64,000 nucleotides of DNA, taken from Cupriavidus alkaliphilus (GTDB taxonomy: Bacteria; Pseudomonadota; Gammaproteobacteria; Burkholderiales; Burkholderiaceae). Shown here piece by piece: positions 49,239 through 57,414 of this stretch (position 1 is the stretch's first letter; each line of letters starts with the position of its first letter). The notes under the pieces are model-generated. The model was not told the DNA's origin. It made no database searches and saw only the letters and a list, made by a program, of their open reading frames with translations. Location of the stretch: NCBI RefSeq assembly GCF_900094595.1, contig NZ_FMAD01000015.1:1-64000 (forward strand), written 5' to 3'. The translations under genes were made by a program, and so were the position numbers.

Positions 49239-50426
49239 TCATGGCTTCCGCTCCCCCGCGGCCTGGCCCTCCAGGTATGTCAGCACCTGGAACGCCGCCT
49301 TCACCCGCTCCGCGACCGGGTAGTTCTTGTTCGCCAGCATCACGATGCCGATGCGTTGCGATGGCACGTAGGCGACATAGGCGCCAAAGCCATTGGTAGA
49401 TCCGGTCTTGTTGACCAGCATGCCGCTGCGCGCGGCCTGCGGCGGCTCCAGCCGCGCCACCGGGTTGGCCTCGAACACCACCTGCTGCGAACTGCCGGCC
49501 AGCACGCTGTCGCGCTGCGCCGGCCAGGCGTACATTTCCCAGGCCAGCCCCTGCACCATGTCGCCGACCTGGAAGTAGCCGGTGCGGGTCGCCGCCAGCG
49601 CGCGCCGCAGGGTCTCGTCGAGCCCGGTGCTGTCGATGTTGGCCCTGACGAAGCGCATCATGTCGGCCGACGTGGTCTTCACACCGTAGGCCTCGGCATC
49701 CAGCACGCCGGGCGTCACGCGGGTCGGCTTGCCGTCCCTGGCGTAGCCATAGGCATAGTCACCCATGCGCGCTTTCGGCACCGTGATGTAGGTGCTGCGC
49801 AGCCCCAGCGCGGGGAACAGGGTCTTCTCCATCAGTACGTCGAACGGCTGCCCCATGCTGCGCGCGGCCAGGAAGCCGAACAGGCCGATGCTGGGATTCG
49901 AATATTGCCGGTAGGTCCCCGGGGCGTAGCGGGGGCGCCAGTTGCGGAAATAGTCGACCATCTTGCCGGTATCGGTGACGGCCGCCGGAAACTGCAGCGG
50001 CAGCCCGCCGGCCGCATAGGTGCCCAGGTGCAGCAGGCTGGTCGCGCCCACGCTGCTGCCGGCGAGTTCCGGCAGGTACTTCGCCGCATTGTCGGCCAGC
50101 GACAGGTCGCCGCGGGCCTGCGCATAAGCGGCCAGCGTCGCGGTGAAGGTCTTGCTGACCGAGCCGATCTCGAACAGCGTGTCGGCGTCGACCTTGCGGC
50201 CATCGGATTTGTCGGCCACGCCGTAGTGGAAGTCGTACTGCTTGCCGCCAACCGTAACGGCCACGGCCATGCCCGGCACGTCGTGCGCCTGCATCACCGG
50301 CTGGACCGCAGCATCGACGACGCGCTTGAGCGCACCGGCATCGACGCCGGCATGGGCACTGGCGCCGCAAAGCAGCGCCGCAGCGGCGGCAATGCCCTGC
50401 ATTGCCCTTTGAAGAATTTTGTTCAT
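49239..50426 (-). CDS. ampC: Class C beta-lactamase (AmpC family)
   Basis: A 395-residue serine beta-lactamase. Signal peptide ends at ASAHA; the catalytic motifs are all present: S-V-S-K at 89-92, Y-S-N at 175-177 and K-T-G at 340-342. It should act in the periplasm on cephalosporins. No ampR gene is beside it, so classical induction is not seen here. ATG at 50426 lies 132 bases from the Pho box of the divergent phnC gene. Confidence 0.96.
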   Translation of the reverse strand: MNKILQRAMQGIAAAAALLCGASAHAGVDAGALKRVVDAAVQPVMQAHDVPGMAVAVTVGGKQYDFHYGVADKSDGRKVDADTLFEIGSVSKTFTATLAAYAQARGDLSLADNAAKYLPELAGSSVGATSLLHLGTYAAGGLPLQFPAAVTDTGKMVDYFRNWRPRYAPGTYRQYSNPSIGLFGFLAARSMGQPFDVLMEKTLFPALGLRSTYITVPKARMGDYAYGYARDGKPTRVTPGVLDAEAYGVKTTSADMMRFVRANIDSTGLDETLRRALAATRTGYFQVGDMVQGLAWEMYAWPAQRDSVLAGSSQQVVFEANPVARLEPPQAARSGMLVNKTGSTNGFGAYVAYVPSQRIGIVMLANKNYPVAERVKAAFQVLTYLEGQAAGERKP

Positions 50427-50557
50427 ATCAGATCGTCGAGACCGTGGTGTGCCGGAAAATCAGCGTAGCCGGCGCAGCGAAATAAACGAGACTTTACCGG
50501 GTCCCTGGCCTGGCCCCGGGGAAATCGGTGTCCGATGACCGCTCCCGATCGGTCCGC

Positions 50558-50575
50558 CAGTCATCGTTCTGTCAT
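50558..50575 (+). promoter_or_regulatory. Pho box upstream of phnC
   Basis: CAGTCAT-CGTT-CTGTCAT: two 7-base repeats 11 bases apart. Thirteen of 14 repeat positions match the PhoB consensus CTGTCAT. A possible -10 (CAGAAT, 50585-50590) lies 9 bases downstream, as at PhoB-activated promoters. The phnC start is 46 bases after the box. Confidence 0.8.
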
Positions 50576-50621
50576 CCACCCCCGCCAGAATGCGCAGGTC
50601 ATTCAAGTCAGGGGAGTCGAC

Positions 50622-51476
50622 ATGACGCACGCAATTGAAGTCCGCGGGCTGAGCAAATCGTTCCGTGCGGACCGCAAGGCGCTTGACGATGTCACGCTGC
50701 AGGTCGCACCGGGCGAGATGGTCGCCCTGCTGGGCGCATCCGGATCCGGCAAGTCTACGCTGCTGCGCCACGTGGCCGGCTTCGTCACCGGCGACGCCGG
50801 CGCCGGCGAGATCCTGGTCAACGGCCGCCACGTGCAGCGCAACGGCCGGCTGGCGGGCAACGTACGCCAGGTGCGGCGCGAGATCGGTTTCGTGTTCCAG
50901 CAGTTCAACCTGGTGGGCCGCCTGCCGGTGATCACCAATGTGCTGGTCGGCATGCTGTCGCGCGTACCGAAGTGGCGCGGCCTGCTGCGCGTGTTCAAGG
51001 CCGATGAAATCCGCAGCGGGCTCGATGCCCTTGCGCAAGTTGGTATAGACGACTATGCCTTTCAGCGGGCTTCGACGCTGTCGGGCGGCCAGCAGCAGCG
51101 CGCCGCGATTGCGCGCACGCTGGTGCAGAACGCCAGCGTGATCCTGGCCGACGAGCCGATCGCCTCGCTCGACCCGGAATCGTCGCGCCGCGTGATGTCG
51201 CTGCTCAGGCAGATCAACCGCACCCGCAAGGTGGCGGTGGTGGTGTCGCTGCACCAGGTGGACGTGGCCATGCGCTACTGCCCGCGGGTGGTCGCGCTGC
51301 GCCACGGCAAGGTGGTCTATGACGGCCCGTCGGCGGCGCTGACGCCGGCCATGCTGCGCGACCTCTACGGCACCGAAGCCGACGAACTGCTGCGCGATGC
51401 CGTGCCTGAAGACGACGACGCCACCGCGCCCATGCCGGCGCCGGCGCTGGTCACGATGAACCTGGCCGCCGCCTGA
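50622..51476 (+). CDS. phnC: Phosphonate ABC transporter ATP-binding protein PhnC
   Basis: A 284-residue ABC ATPase. Walker [10 protein letters not shown], signature LSGGQQQRA, Walker B VILADEP and the later switch His in SLHQVD are present. It powers phosphonate uptake with PhnD and PhnE. The C-terminal tail past residue 255 is longer than in many PhnC proteins. ATG at 50622 has GGGGAG 6 bases upstream. First gene of the PhoB-controlled phnCDE-phnO unit. Confidence 0.97.
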   Translation: MTHAIEVRGLSKSFRADRKALDDVTLQVAPGEMVALLGASGSGKSTLLRHVAGFVTGDAGAGEILVNGRHVQRNGRLAGNVRQVRREIGFVFQQFNLVGRLPVITNVLVGMLSRVPKWRGLLRVFKADEIRSGLDALAQVGIDDYAFQRASTLSGGQQQRAAIARTLVQNASVILADEPIASLDPESSRRVMSLLRQINRTRKVAVVVSLHQVDVAMRYCPRVVALRHGKVVYDGPSAALTPAMLRDLYGTEADELLRDAVPEDDDATAPMPAPALVTMNLAAA

Positions 51477-51527
51477 GCGGTTGCCGCAGACCCATTCACC
51501 CCAAACCGCATTCCACCGGAGTTGCCC

Positions 51528-52529
51528 ATGCTTCGCAGAACCTTCATCGCCGTCGCGGCCTCGGCCGCGGTTGCCCTGCCCGCCCTGCCCGCCTTTGCCC
51601 AGGAGGCCAGGAGCCTGAGCATCGGCTTTATCTCGACCGAATCGTCGTCGAACCTGAAGACCGCGTGGCAGCCGCTGATCGACGACCTGAGCAAGACCCT
51701 GGGCGTGCCCGTCAAGCCGTTCTTCGCCTCCGACTATGCCGGCATCATCGAAGGCATGCGCTTCAACAAGGTGCAGATCGCCTGGTTCGGCAACAAGTCG
51801 GCCATGGAGGCGGTGGACCGTGCCAGCGGCGAAGTATTTGCGTCGGTGATCGACAAGGACGGCAACCCGGGCTACTGGTCGGTGCTGGTGGTCAACAAGG
51901 ACAGCGACCTGAAGAGCGTCGAGGACGTGATCAAGCGCGGCAAGGACCTGACCTATGGCGCCGGCGACCCGAACTCCACCTCGGGTACGGCGGTGCCGGG
52001 CTTCTACCTGTGGAACGCCAACAAGGTCGAGCCGAAGACGCTGTTCAAGGCCGTGCGCATCGGCAACCATGAGACCAACCTGCTGTCGGTGCTGAACAAG
52101 CAGGTCGACGTGGCCGTCAACAACACCGAGAACATGGAGCGCTACCGCATCAACACGGGCAAGAACGCCTATGACCAGGTGCGCGTGCTGTGGAAGTCGC
52201 CGCTGATCCCGGCCGACCCGATGGTTTACCGCAAGGACCTGGCGCCCGAACTGAAGAAGAAGATCCAGACCTTCTTCGTCAGCTACGGCAAGGGCACCGA
52301 CGCGGCGCGCGAGAAGCAGGTGCTGGCGGGCCTGACTTACCAGGGCTTCCGCGCCTCGAACGATGCGCAGCTGGTGCCGATCCGCCAGATCGAGCTGGCG
52401 CGCGAAAAGGCCAAGATCGAATCGGATACCACGCTGGCCGCCGCCGACAAGGAAAAGCGCCTGTCCGACGTGACCCGCCGCCTGGCTGAGCTGGACAAGG
52501 CCGCCGGCAGCGCCAGCAGCACGCAGTAA
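51528..52529 (+). CDS. phnD: Phosphonate-binding periplasmic protein PhnD
   Basis: A 333-residue binding protein with signal peptide (residues 1-25, ending PAFAQ). Family segments: [46 protein letters not shown] and [19 protein letters not shown], the last forming the phosphonate-binding loop. The C-terminal 40 residues are charged and likely helical. ATG at 51528 follows CCGGAG. Confidence 0.97.
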   Translation: MLRRTFIAVAASAAVALPALPAFAQEARSLSIGFISTESSSNLKTAWQPLIDDLSKTLGVPVKPFFASDYAGIIEGMRFNKVQIAWFGNKSAMEAVDRASGEVFASVIDKDGNPGYWSVLVVNKDSDLKSVEDVIKRGKDLTYGAGDPNSTSGTAVPGFYLWNANKVEPKTLFKAVRIGNHETNLLSVLNKQVDVAVNNTENMERYRINTGKNAYDQVRVLWKSPLIPADPMVYRKDLAPELKKKIQTFFVSYGKGTDAAREKQVLAGLTYQGFRASNDAQLVPIRQIELAREKAKIESDTTLAAADKEKRLSDVTRRLAELDKAAGSASSTQ

Positions 52530-52635
52530 TCCGATCGCCACTGCCACACTGTTCATCCTGTCTCACCGAGGCCGGCGGTCCGTCGCCGCCCGCCTCGCCC
52601 CGCATTCCCATTCCCCGTTGCATCCGGACCGTTCC

Positions 52636-53448
52636 ATGACAGTCACCGCCACGCCTGGCCTGCCTCCCTCGCCCCAAAGCCATGTGCGCCCGCCGCGCAC
52701 ATCCCTTGCCGTGCCGCTGACCTGGGCAGTGCTGCTGGCCATGCTGGCCCTCTCGTGGCAAGGCGCCGACATGCGCCCGCTCGACCTGCTGCGCGATTCC
52801 GACAACATGGCCAGGTTCGCGGCGGATTTCTTCCCGCCCGGTTTCCGCGACTGGCGCCATTACCTGGACGAGATGCTGGTCACCGTGCAGATCGCGCTAT
52901 GGGGCACGGCACTGGCCGTGGTGATGGCGGTGCCGCTGGGGCTGCTGTGCTCGGCCAACATCGTGCCAGCCTGGGTCTACCAGCCCGCGCGCCGCGTCAT
53001 GGACGCGTGCCGCGCCATCAATGAAATGGTGTTCGCCATGCTGTTCATCGTCGCCGTCGGACTGGGCCCGTTCGCCGGCGTGCTGGCGATCTGGATCCAT
53101 ACCACCGGCGTGCTGGCCAAGCTGTTTGCCGAAGCCGTCGAAGCCATCGACCCGCGCCCGGTCGAAGGCGTGCGCGCCACCGGCGCCGGCCCGGTCGCGG
53201 AGATCGTCTACGGCGTGATTCCGCAGGTGCTGCCGCTGTGGCTGTCGTTCGCGCTGTACCGCTTCGAATCCAACGTGCGCTCGGCGTCGGTGGTGGGCAT
53301 CGTCGGCGCCGGCGGCATCGGCACCGTGCTGTGGGAAATCATCCGCAGCTTCCAGTACGGGCAGACCTGTGCCGTGATGATCATCATCATCGTGTTCGTC
53401 TCGGCCATCGACATCTTGTCGGCCCAGATCCGCAAGGTGCTGGTCTGA
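52636..53448 (+). CDS. phnE: Phosphonate ABC transporter permease PhnE
   Basis: A 270-residue permease with about six hydrophobic segments and the EAA-type loop ([20 protein letters not shown]) that contacts Phn[22 protein letters not shown] near the end is typical of PhnE. The 106 bases between phnD and phnE hold no gene. ATG at 52636 is used; a TTG at 52618 is less likely. A second permease gene is absent, as in many one-permease phn systems. Confidence 0.96.
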   Translation: MTVTATPGLPPSPQSHVRPPRTSLAVPLTWAVLLAMLALSWQGADMRPLDLLRDSDNMARFAADFFPPGFRDWRHYLDEMLVTVQIALWGTALAVVMAVPLGLLCSANIVPAWVYQPARRVMDACRAINEMVFAMLFIVAVGLGPFAGVLAIWIHTTGVLAKLFAEAVEAIDPRPVEGVRATGAGPVAEIVYGVIPQVLPLWLSFALYRFESNVRSASVVGIVGAGGIGTVLWEIIRSFQYGQTCAVMIIIIVFVSAIDILSAQIRKVLV

Positions 53449-53453
53449 ACACC

Positions 53454-53915
53454 ATGCCGACCGCCGAAGTTTCGCTGGCGCTGCGCGAAGTGCGCGGCTC
53501 CGACGCGGAGCTGCTGCACCTGTCCGCGCTGCTGGCCGCGATGGACGGCGAGGCGCCGCTGCCGCTCGCCACCATGCGCGAGCGCTATGCGACCATGCGA
53601 CGCTACCCGGACTACCGCTGCTACATGATGGTGGGCGCCGATGAGGTGCCACTGGGCACCTTCAGCCTGCTGGTGTTCCCGGTGATGGTCCACGACGGGC
53701 GCCCCGAGGCGATTGTCGAAGCGGTGGTGGTGGCGCCGGCCGCGCGCGGCATGGGCATCGGCAAGGCCATGATGCGCGAGGCGATGCGCCTGGCGCGCGA
53801 GGCCGGTGCGGCCAAGCTGGCGCTGTCATCCAATGCGCGACGCCTGCGCGCCCACCAGTTCTATCGCCGGCTCGGCTTTACCGAGCACGGCATCAGCTTC
53901 AGCATCGAGCTCTGA
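53454..53915 (+). CDS. phnO: GNAT acetyltransferase, PhnO-like
   Basis: A 153-residue GNAT protein. The acetyl-CoA loop is VVAPAARGMGIGKAMM and the C-terminal part (LSSNARRLRAHQFYRRLGF) is typical. PhnO acetylates aminoalkylphosphonates so C-P lyase can use them. It begins 5 bases after phnE and ends 2 bases from the convergent phnN gene. Assignment to PhnO rests on position as much as sequence. Confidence 0.85.
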   Translation: MPTAEVSLALREVRGSDAELLHLSALLAAMDGEAPLPLATMRERYATMRRYPDYRCYMMVGADEVPLGTFSLLVFPVMVHDGRPEAIVEAVVVAPAARGMGIGKAMMREAMRLAREAGAAKLALSSNARRLRAHQFYRRLGFTEHGISFSIEL

Positions 53916-53917
53916 AC

Positions 53918-54520
53918 TCAGGCCTGGCGTGCCGCTGCAGGTGAGGCGCCCGGCGCCGCACCCACCAGTTGCGCCAGCGCCGCCACCGCGCTCTCCAGCC
54001 CGCCGCTGTTGTCGATCTCGACCAGCCGGCATCCCGCCGGCACGGCGAACGCCTGCCGTGCGCGGGCCAGCCGCCTGGCAATCGCGTCTTCCGCTTCGCG
54101 TCCGCGCTGGCGCAGCCGCGCGGCCAGCACCTCGGGCTGCACCCGTACGTGCACCGCGCACAGCCTGGGGTAGCGTGCCACCGCCTGGGGCAGGTACTCG
54201 CGCGAGCCGTTGACGATCACCGTCAGGCCGCGCGCCAGCCACTGCTCGATCTCGATGCCGATGCCGTAGTGCAGGCCGTGGCTGTGCCAGTCCAGCGCCA
54301 GGCAGCCCAGCGCCCGGCGGCGGTGGAATTCCTCGGGCGTCAGCGCCACCGAGGCCTCGTTGGCGTCGGCGGCGCGGGTGATGTAGCGATGCGCGATGAC
54401 GATGCGGTGATCGGCGCCCAGGCGCTCGCGCAGCGCGCGCAGCAGCGAGTCCTTGCCGCTGCCGGACGGTCCCATCAGGTAAAACAGGCCGTCTCCGTCG
54501 GCCACGGTCGCGGCGCTCAT
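53918..54520 (-). CDS. phnN: Ribose 1,5-bisphosphate phosphokinase PhnN
   Basis: A 200-residue guanylate-kinase-like protein. The P-loop is LMGPSGSGKDSLL; HRYITR and NGSREYLP follow in family positions. PhnN turns ribose 1,5-bisphosphate into PRPP at the end of the C-P lyase pathway. ATG at 54520 overlaps the stop of the DUF1045 gene by 4 bases, so they form one unit on the minus strand. Confidence 0.95.
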   Translation of the reverse strand: MSAATVADGDGLFYLMGPSGSGKDSLLRALRERLGADHRIVIAHRYITRAADANEASVALTPEEFHRRRALGCLALDWHSHGLHYGIGIEIEQWLARGLTVIVNGSREYLPQAVARYPRLCAVHVRVQPEVLAARLRQRGREAEDAIARRLARARQAFAVPAGCRLVEIDNSGGLESAVAALAQLVGAAPGASPAAARQA

Positions 54521-55242
54521 GTGCTCAGGTACGCCGCGCCGGCGCCGTCCGCGGTGCTGCCGTCGAAGCCGTAATGGCGGGCGACGACAAAATCCTCGCC
54601 CGCGGCGGGCTGCACGAAGACGCTGATGCGGTCCACATGCAACGGCGATTGCAGCAGCTTGCCGCTGGCTGCTTCCAGTTGCGCGATCGCGGCGCGCTGG
54701 CTGGCGACGTCGAGCATGCCAGTCAGGGTGATATGGAACACGAAGGTGCCGAACACATACGGATAGCCCCACGCGTCGAGCATGCGGCGCTCTTCATTGC
54801 TCAACTGGTCCGGCGCGCGCCTGGCCAGGTCTTGTGCCGAAGGCGGCGCGCGCAAGGGGTCGAAAGCCTGCACGCAGGCATCGGCCAGCGCCTGCATCGG
54901 CGGCGAGCCGCCATCCGCGAGCGTCCACGCGATAAAACCCCGCAGCGCGCGCAGCGCCAGCGCTGCATCGAACGGCGTTTGCCGGCGCGCAAGAGCCCGC
55001 GCGGCGGCATCGACCATCGCCCCACTGGCGCCATCGGCAAGCCTGAACGGCGGCTTCAGGGTGGCATGCAGGCCGTAGTGGGCCGACGCCTTGATCCAAT
55101 CCGCCGGCGCGGGGGGCATGTCGCCGGGCGGAGGCAGCGTGGCGCCGGTGTCGGCGTCGCGCCCCAGCCAATGTTTGCCGAAGGTGCCTAGCGGGCCGGA
55201 TGGCGACAGGTAGATGGCGTAGCGGTACGCGGCTTGAGTCAT
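54517..55242 (-). CDS. DUF1045 phosphonate-operon protein, 2H phosphoesterase-like
   Basis: A 241-residue member of the DUF1045 group that travels with phn genes. Two H-x-T motifs are visible: H59-A-T61 in GLHATLKPPF and H170-I-T172 in FHITLTG. This spacing is that of the 2H phosphoesterase fold, whose members open cyclic phosphates. PhnP, which opens ribosyl 1,2-cyclic phosphate, was not found in the window, so this protein may replace it; that is an inference. It overlaps phnN by 4 bases. Confidence 0.85.
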   Translation of the reverse strand: MTQAAYRYAIYLSPSGPLGTFGKHWLGRDADTGATLPPPGDMPPAPADWIKASAHYGLHATLKPPFRLADGASGAMVDAAARALARRQTPFDAALALRALRGFIAWTLADGGSPPMQALADACVQAFDPLRAPPSAQDLARRAPDQLSNEERRMLDAWGYPYVFGTFVFHITLTGMLDVASQRAAIAQLEAASGKLLQSPLHVDRISVFVQPAAGEDFVVARHYGFDGSTADGAGAAYLST

Positions 55243-55342
55243 GCGGCAAGGTTACCAGCGGCATCACGCGCGCGCAGGCGCAGGCTGCCCCGGTTTGGTG
55301 GGGTTGACCGCAGACAGTAGCGCAGGCAGATGACAGCCGGAT

Positions 55343-55352
55343 GTCTAGACCA
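55343..55352. promoter_or_regulatory. Candidate PhnF operator and Pho half-site before DUF1045-phnN
   Basis: GTCTAGACCA shares TAGACCA with the known PhnF site TGGTATAGACCA and with a motif before phnG (TGGTCTA, 56224-56230, read on the other strand). A perfect Pho half-site, CTGTCAT on the minus strand, lies beside it at 55330-55336. Both are in the 126 bases between phnF and the DUF1045 gene. Confidence 0.4.
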
Positions 55353-55368
55353 ATCCCGCGCGGCCGCC

Positions 55369-56103
55369 TCAGTCACGGTCGGACACCGTCAGCTGCACCC
55401 AGTCGCCGGCGAAGCGCACCACGCTGTACTGCACCGGGTTGCCGTCGATATCGACGTTCAGCGCCTCGACCTGCAGCACCGGGCGCGTCTTGGGCTGGTT
55501 CAGCATCCGCGCCACCGGCGCGCTCGGCATCGTCGCGGTAATGCGCGACCACTTGCGCGTGTAATCGGCAATGCCGTAGTGCGCCAGCGCGCGCGATACG
55601 GATTGCCTGGCGCGCAGCACCTCGTCGATGCCGGGAAAGCGCTTGAGGTCGAAGTAGTGCTCGGCCACGTCGATGGTGCGGTCCTCGGCCTTGCCGATCA
55701 TCTGCGCATGGAGCAGCTCGGCGGTGCGTGCCAGCCCCAGCTGCCTGGCCACGTCCGGCGCGCGCACCACCTGGCTGGCGACCACTTCGGTATGGCCGCG
55801 CACGCCCTGCGCCGCCAGGTTCTGCGAGAAGCGCGTGCGGCGCCCGATGGCGTAGTCGATCGCGTGCTCCTGCACGAAGGTGCCGCGGCCCTGCTCGATG
55901 CGCACCAGCCCGCTCAGTTCCAGCTCGCCCATGGCGCGGCGGATGGTGTGGCGGTTCACGGCGAAGCGGTTGGCGAGCTCCGGCTCCGGCGGCAATTGCT
56001 CGCCCGGCAGGTACAGCTTCTTGCGGATGTCGTCCGCCAGCGCCTCGCCAATCTGGCGCCACACCGCGACGCCCGAACCCCGTTCCACTTCTCGATCAGA
56101 CAT
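55369..56103 (-). CDS. phnF: GntR/HutC-family regulator PhnF
   Basis: A 244-residue regulator: N-terminal GntR winged helix (LPPEPELANRFAVNRHTIRRAMGELELSG split over about residues 30-65) and a C-terminal UTRA ligand domain. PhnF represses phn genes until a phosphate or phosphonate ligand binds. It is divergent from phnG. ATG at 56103 has AGAGGA 9 bases upstream; ATG at 56127 was set aside. Confidence 0.95.
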   Translation of the reverse strand: MSDREVERGSGVAVWRQIGEALADDIRKKLYLPGEQLPPEPELANRFAVNRHTIRRAMGELELSGLVRIEQGRGTFVQEHAIDYAIGRRTRFSQNLAAQGVRGHTEVVASQVVRAPDVARQLGLARTAELLHAQMIGKAEDRTIDVAEHYFDLKRFPGIDEVLRARQSVSRALAHYGIADYTRKWSRITATMPSAPVARMLNQPKTRPVLQVEALNVDIDGNPVQYSVVRFAGDWVQLTVSDRD

Positions 56104-56198
56104 CTTGCGCTGTCCTCTTGTCATCAAGCGTTAACCCATGTCGTGCGATTGTGCCTGAGTCATGCCGCGCTGGCAGCGTGCCCGAGCAATCCCCTGCC

Positions 56199-56216
56199 CC
56201 GTCATGAAACGTTCAT
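56199..56216 (+). promoter_or_regulatory. Pho box upstream of phnG
   Basis: CCGTCAT-GAAA-CGTTCAT matches 11 of 14 repeat positions of the PhoB consensus, with an A-rich spacer. It lies 69 bases before the phnG start at 56285. The match is weaker than that before phnC but the layout is the same. Confidence 0.6.
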
Positions 56217-56260
56217 TTGGCTGTGGTCTAGTAGCTGCGTGTTCCAGCAACGACATCTAA

Positions 56261-56276
56261 ACGTATAGACGTATAG
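56261..56276. promoter_or_regulatory. Direct repeat overlapping phnG ribosome site, candidate PhnF operator
   Basis: ACGTATAG occurs twice in tandem (56261-56268, 56269-56276) and contains TATAGAC, part of the known PhnF site. The second copy runs into the AGGGG ribosome site of phnG, so bound repressor would block the start of the C-P lyase operon. TGGTCTA lies upstream at 56224. Confidence 0.5.
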
Positions 56277-56284
56277 GGGTGATG

Positions 56285-56794
56285 ATGCAAAGCGAAACCG
56301 CGCGGCCCGAGGCGCCCGCAGCCCATGCTGCCCGCGCCGCCTGGCTGCGGATCCTGGCGACCGCGCCAGACGAAGCGCTCGACGGCGCCTACCAACGGCT
56401 TGCGCAAGCGCAGGCCCTGCCCCCCTACCGGCTGCTGCGCAAGCCCGAGGCCGGCATGGCCATGGTGCGGGGCCGTGCCGGCGGCACCGGGGCCCAGTTC
56501 AATCTTGGGGAAATCACGGTGACGCGCTGCGCGGTCGTGCTCGAGGCTGACGGCGCCGATGTTGCCGGAGCTGCTGCCGCGGGCATCGCCTATGTCCAGG
56601 GCCGCAGCGAGCGCCATGCCGAGCAGGCCGCGGTGCTGGACGCGCTGCTGCAGCGTCCGGCCTGGCACCAGCGCGTGCAGGACCTGGTGCTCGCGCCGCT
56701 GGCCGAGGCCCACGCCCGCCGCGTCGCGCACGCCGCGGCCACGGCCGCGCAGACGCGCGTCGAGTTCTTCACCATGGTCCGCGGAGAAGACTGA
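56285..56794 (+). CDS. phnG: C-P lyase complex subunit PhnG
   Basis: A 169-residue PhnG: AARAAWLRILATAPDEAL at the start, YRLLRKPEAGMAMVRGRAGG in the middle, GEITVTRCAV and YVQGRSERHAEQAAVLDALLQ later. PhnG is part of the PhnGHIJ core that attaches the phosphonate to ATP in place of adenine. ATG at 56285 is 5 bases from AGGGG; ATG at 56282 and GTG at 56279 are in frame. The gap to phnH is one base. Confidence 0.95.
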   Translation: MQSETARPEAPAAHAARAAWLRILATAPDEALDGAYQRLAQAQALPPYRLLRKPEAGMAMVRGRAGGTGAQFNLGEITVTRCAVVLEADGADVAGAAAAGIAYVQGRSERHAEQAAVLDALLQRPAWHQRVQDLVLAPLAEAHARRVAHAAATAAQTRVEFFTMVRGED

Positions 56795-56795
56795 G

Positions 56796-57413
56796 ATGGA
56801 CACCACCCAAACGATGCTATCCACGCCGGCCGCCGCGCTGCTGCCCGGCTTCGACGATCCGGTCGACGATGCCCAGCAGGTGTTCCGCGCCGCGCTGCAG
56901 GCGTTTGCCCACCCGGGCCAGCTGCAGGCGCTGCCGGCCCGCAGCGGCTTGCCCGAGGGTATGTCGCCGGCGCTGGCCGCGCTGCTGCTGACGCTGGCCG
57001 ATGCCGATACGCCGGTCTGGCTGCCCGCCGCCGTGCCGGCCGCGGCGCGTGCCTTCCTGCGCTTTCACTGCGGCTGCCGGCTGACGGATGATCCCGGCGC
57101 CGCCGCCTTCGTCTGCGTGCCGGCCGGCCATGCCATGCCGGCGCTCACGGACTGCGCGCAGGGCGACCCGGCCTTCCCTGACCGCTCGGCCACGGTGCTG
57201 ATGGAAGTGGCCTCGCTCGCCGACGGCGACACCCTGACGCTGCGCGGTCCCGGCATCGAGCACACCCAAGTGCTGCGCGTTACCGGCCTGCCCGCGGACT
57301 TTCGCGCGGCCTGGCGCGCCAACAACGCCGGCTTACCGCTCGGCGTGGACCTGCTGCTGTGCAGCGGCGACCGGTTCTGCGCGCTGACGCGCACCACCAT
57401 CGTGGAGGACTGA
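56796..57413 (+). CDS. phnH: C-P lyase complex subunit PhnH
   Basis: A 205-residue PhnH, with PGFDDPVDDAQQVFRAALQAFAHPG at the start and a C-terminal NNAGLPLGVDLLLCSGDRFCALTRTT. It forms part of the core complex. It is directly between phnG (1-base gap) and phnI (1-base gap), so all are one transcript. Confidence 0.96.
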   Translation: MDTTQTMLSTPAAALLPGFDDPVDDAQQVFRAALQAFAHPGQLQALPARSGLPEGMSPALAALLLTLADADTPVWLPAAVPAAARAFLRFHCGCRLTDDPGAAAFVCVPAGHAMPALTDCAQGDPAFPDRSATVLMEVASLADGDTLTLRGPGIEHTQVLRVTGLPADFRAAWRANNAGLPLGVDLLLCSGDRFCALTRTTIVED

Positions 57414-57414
57414 C

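Noticed and set aside
48834-50468. A plus-strand open frame across the repeat region and ampC
   Set aside because: It is antisense to a complete AmpC with all three catalytic motifs, and its first part is made of repeat sequence.
50460-52556. A minus-strand open frame of 698 codons
   Set aside because: It lies opposite phnC and phnD, which have clear motifs and a Pho box. The shadow has no recognisable domain.
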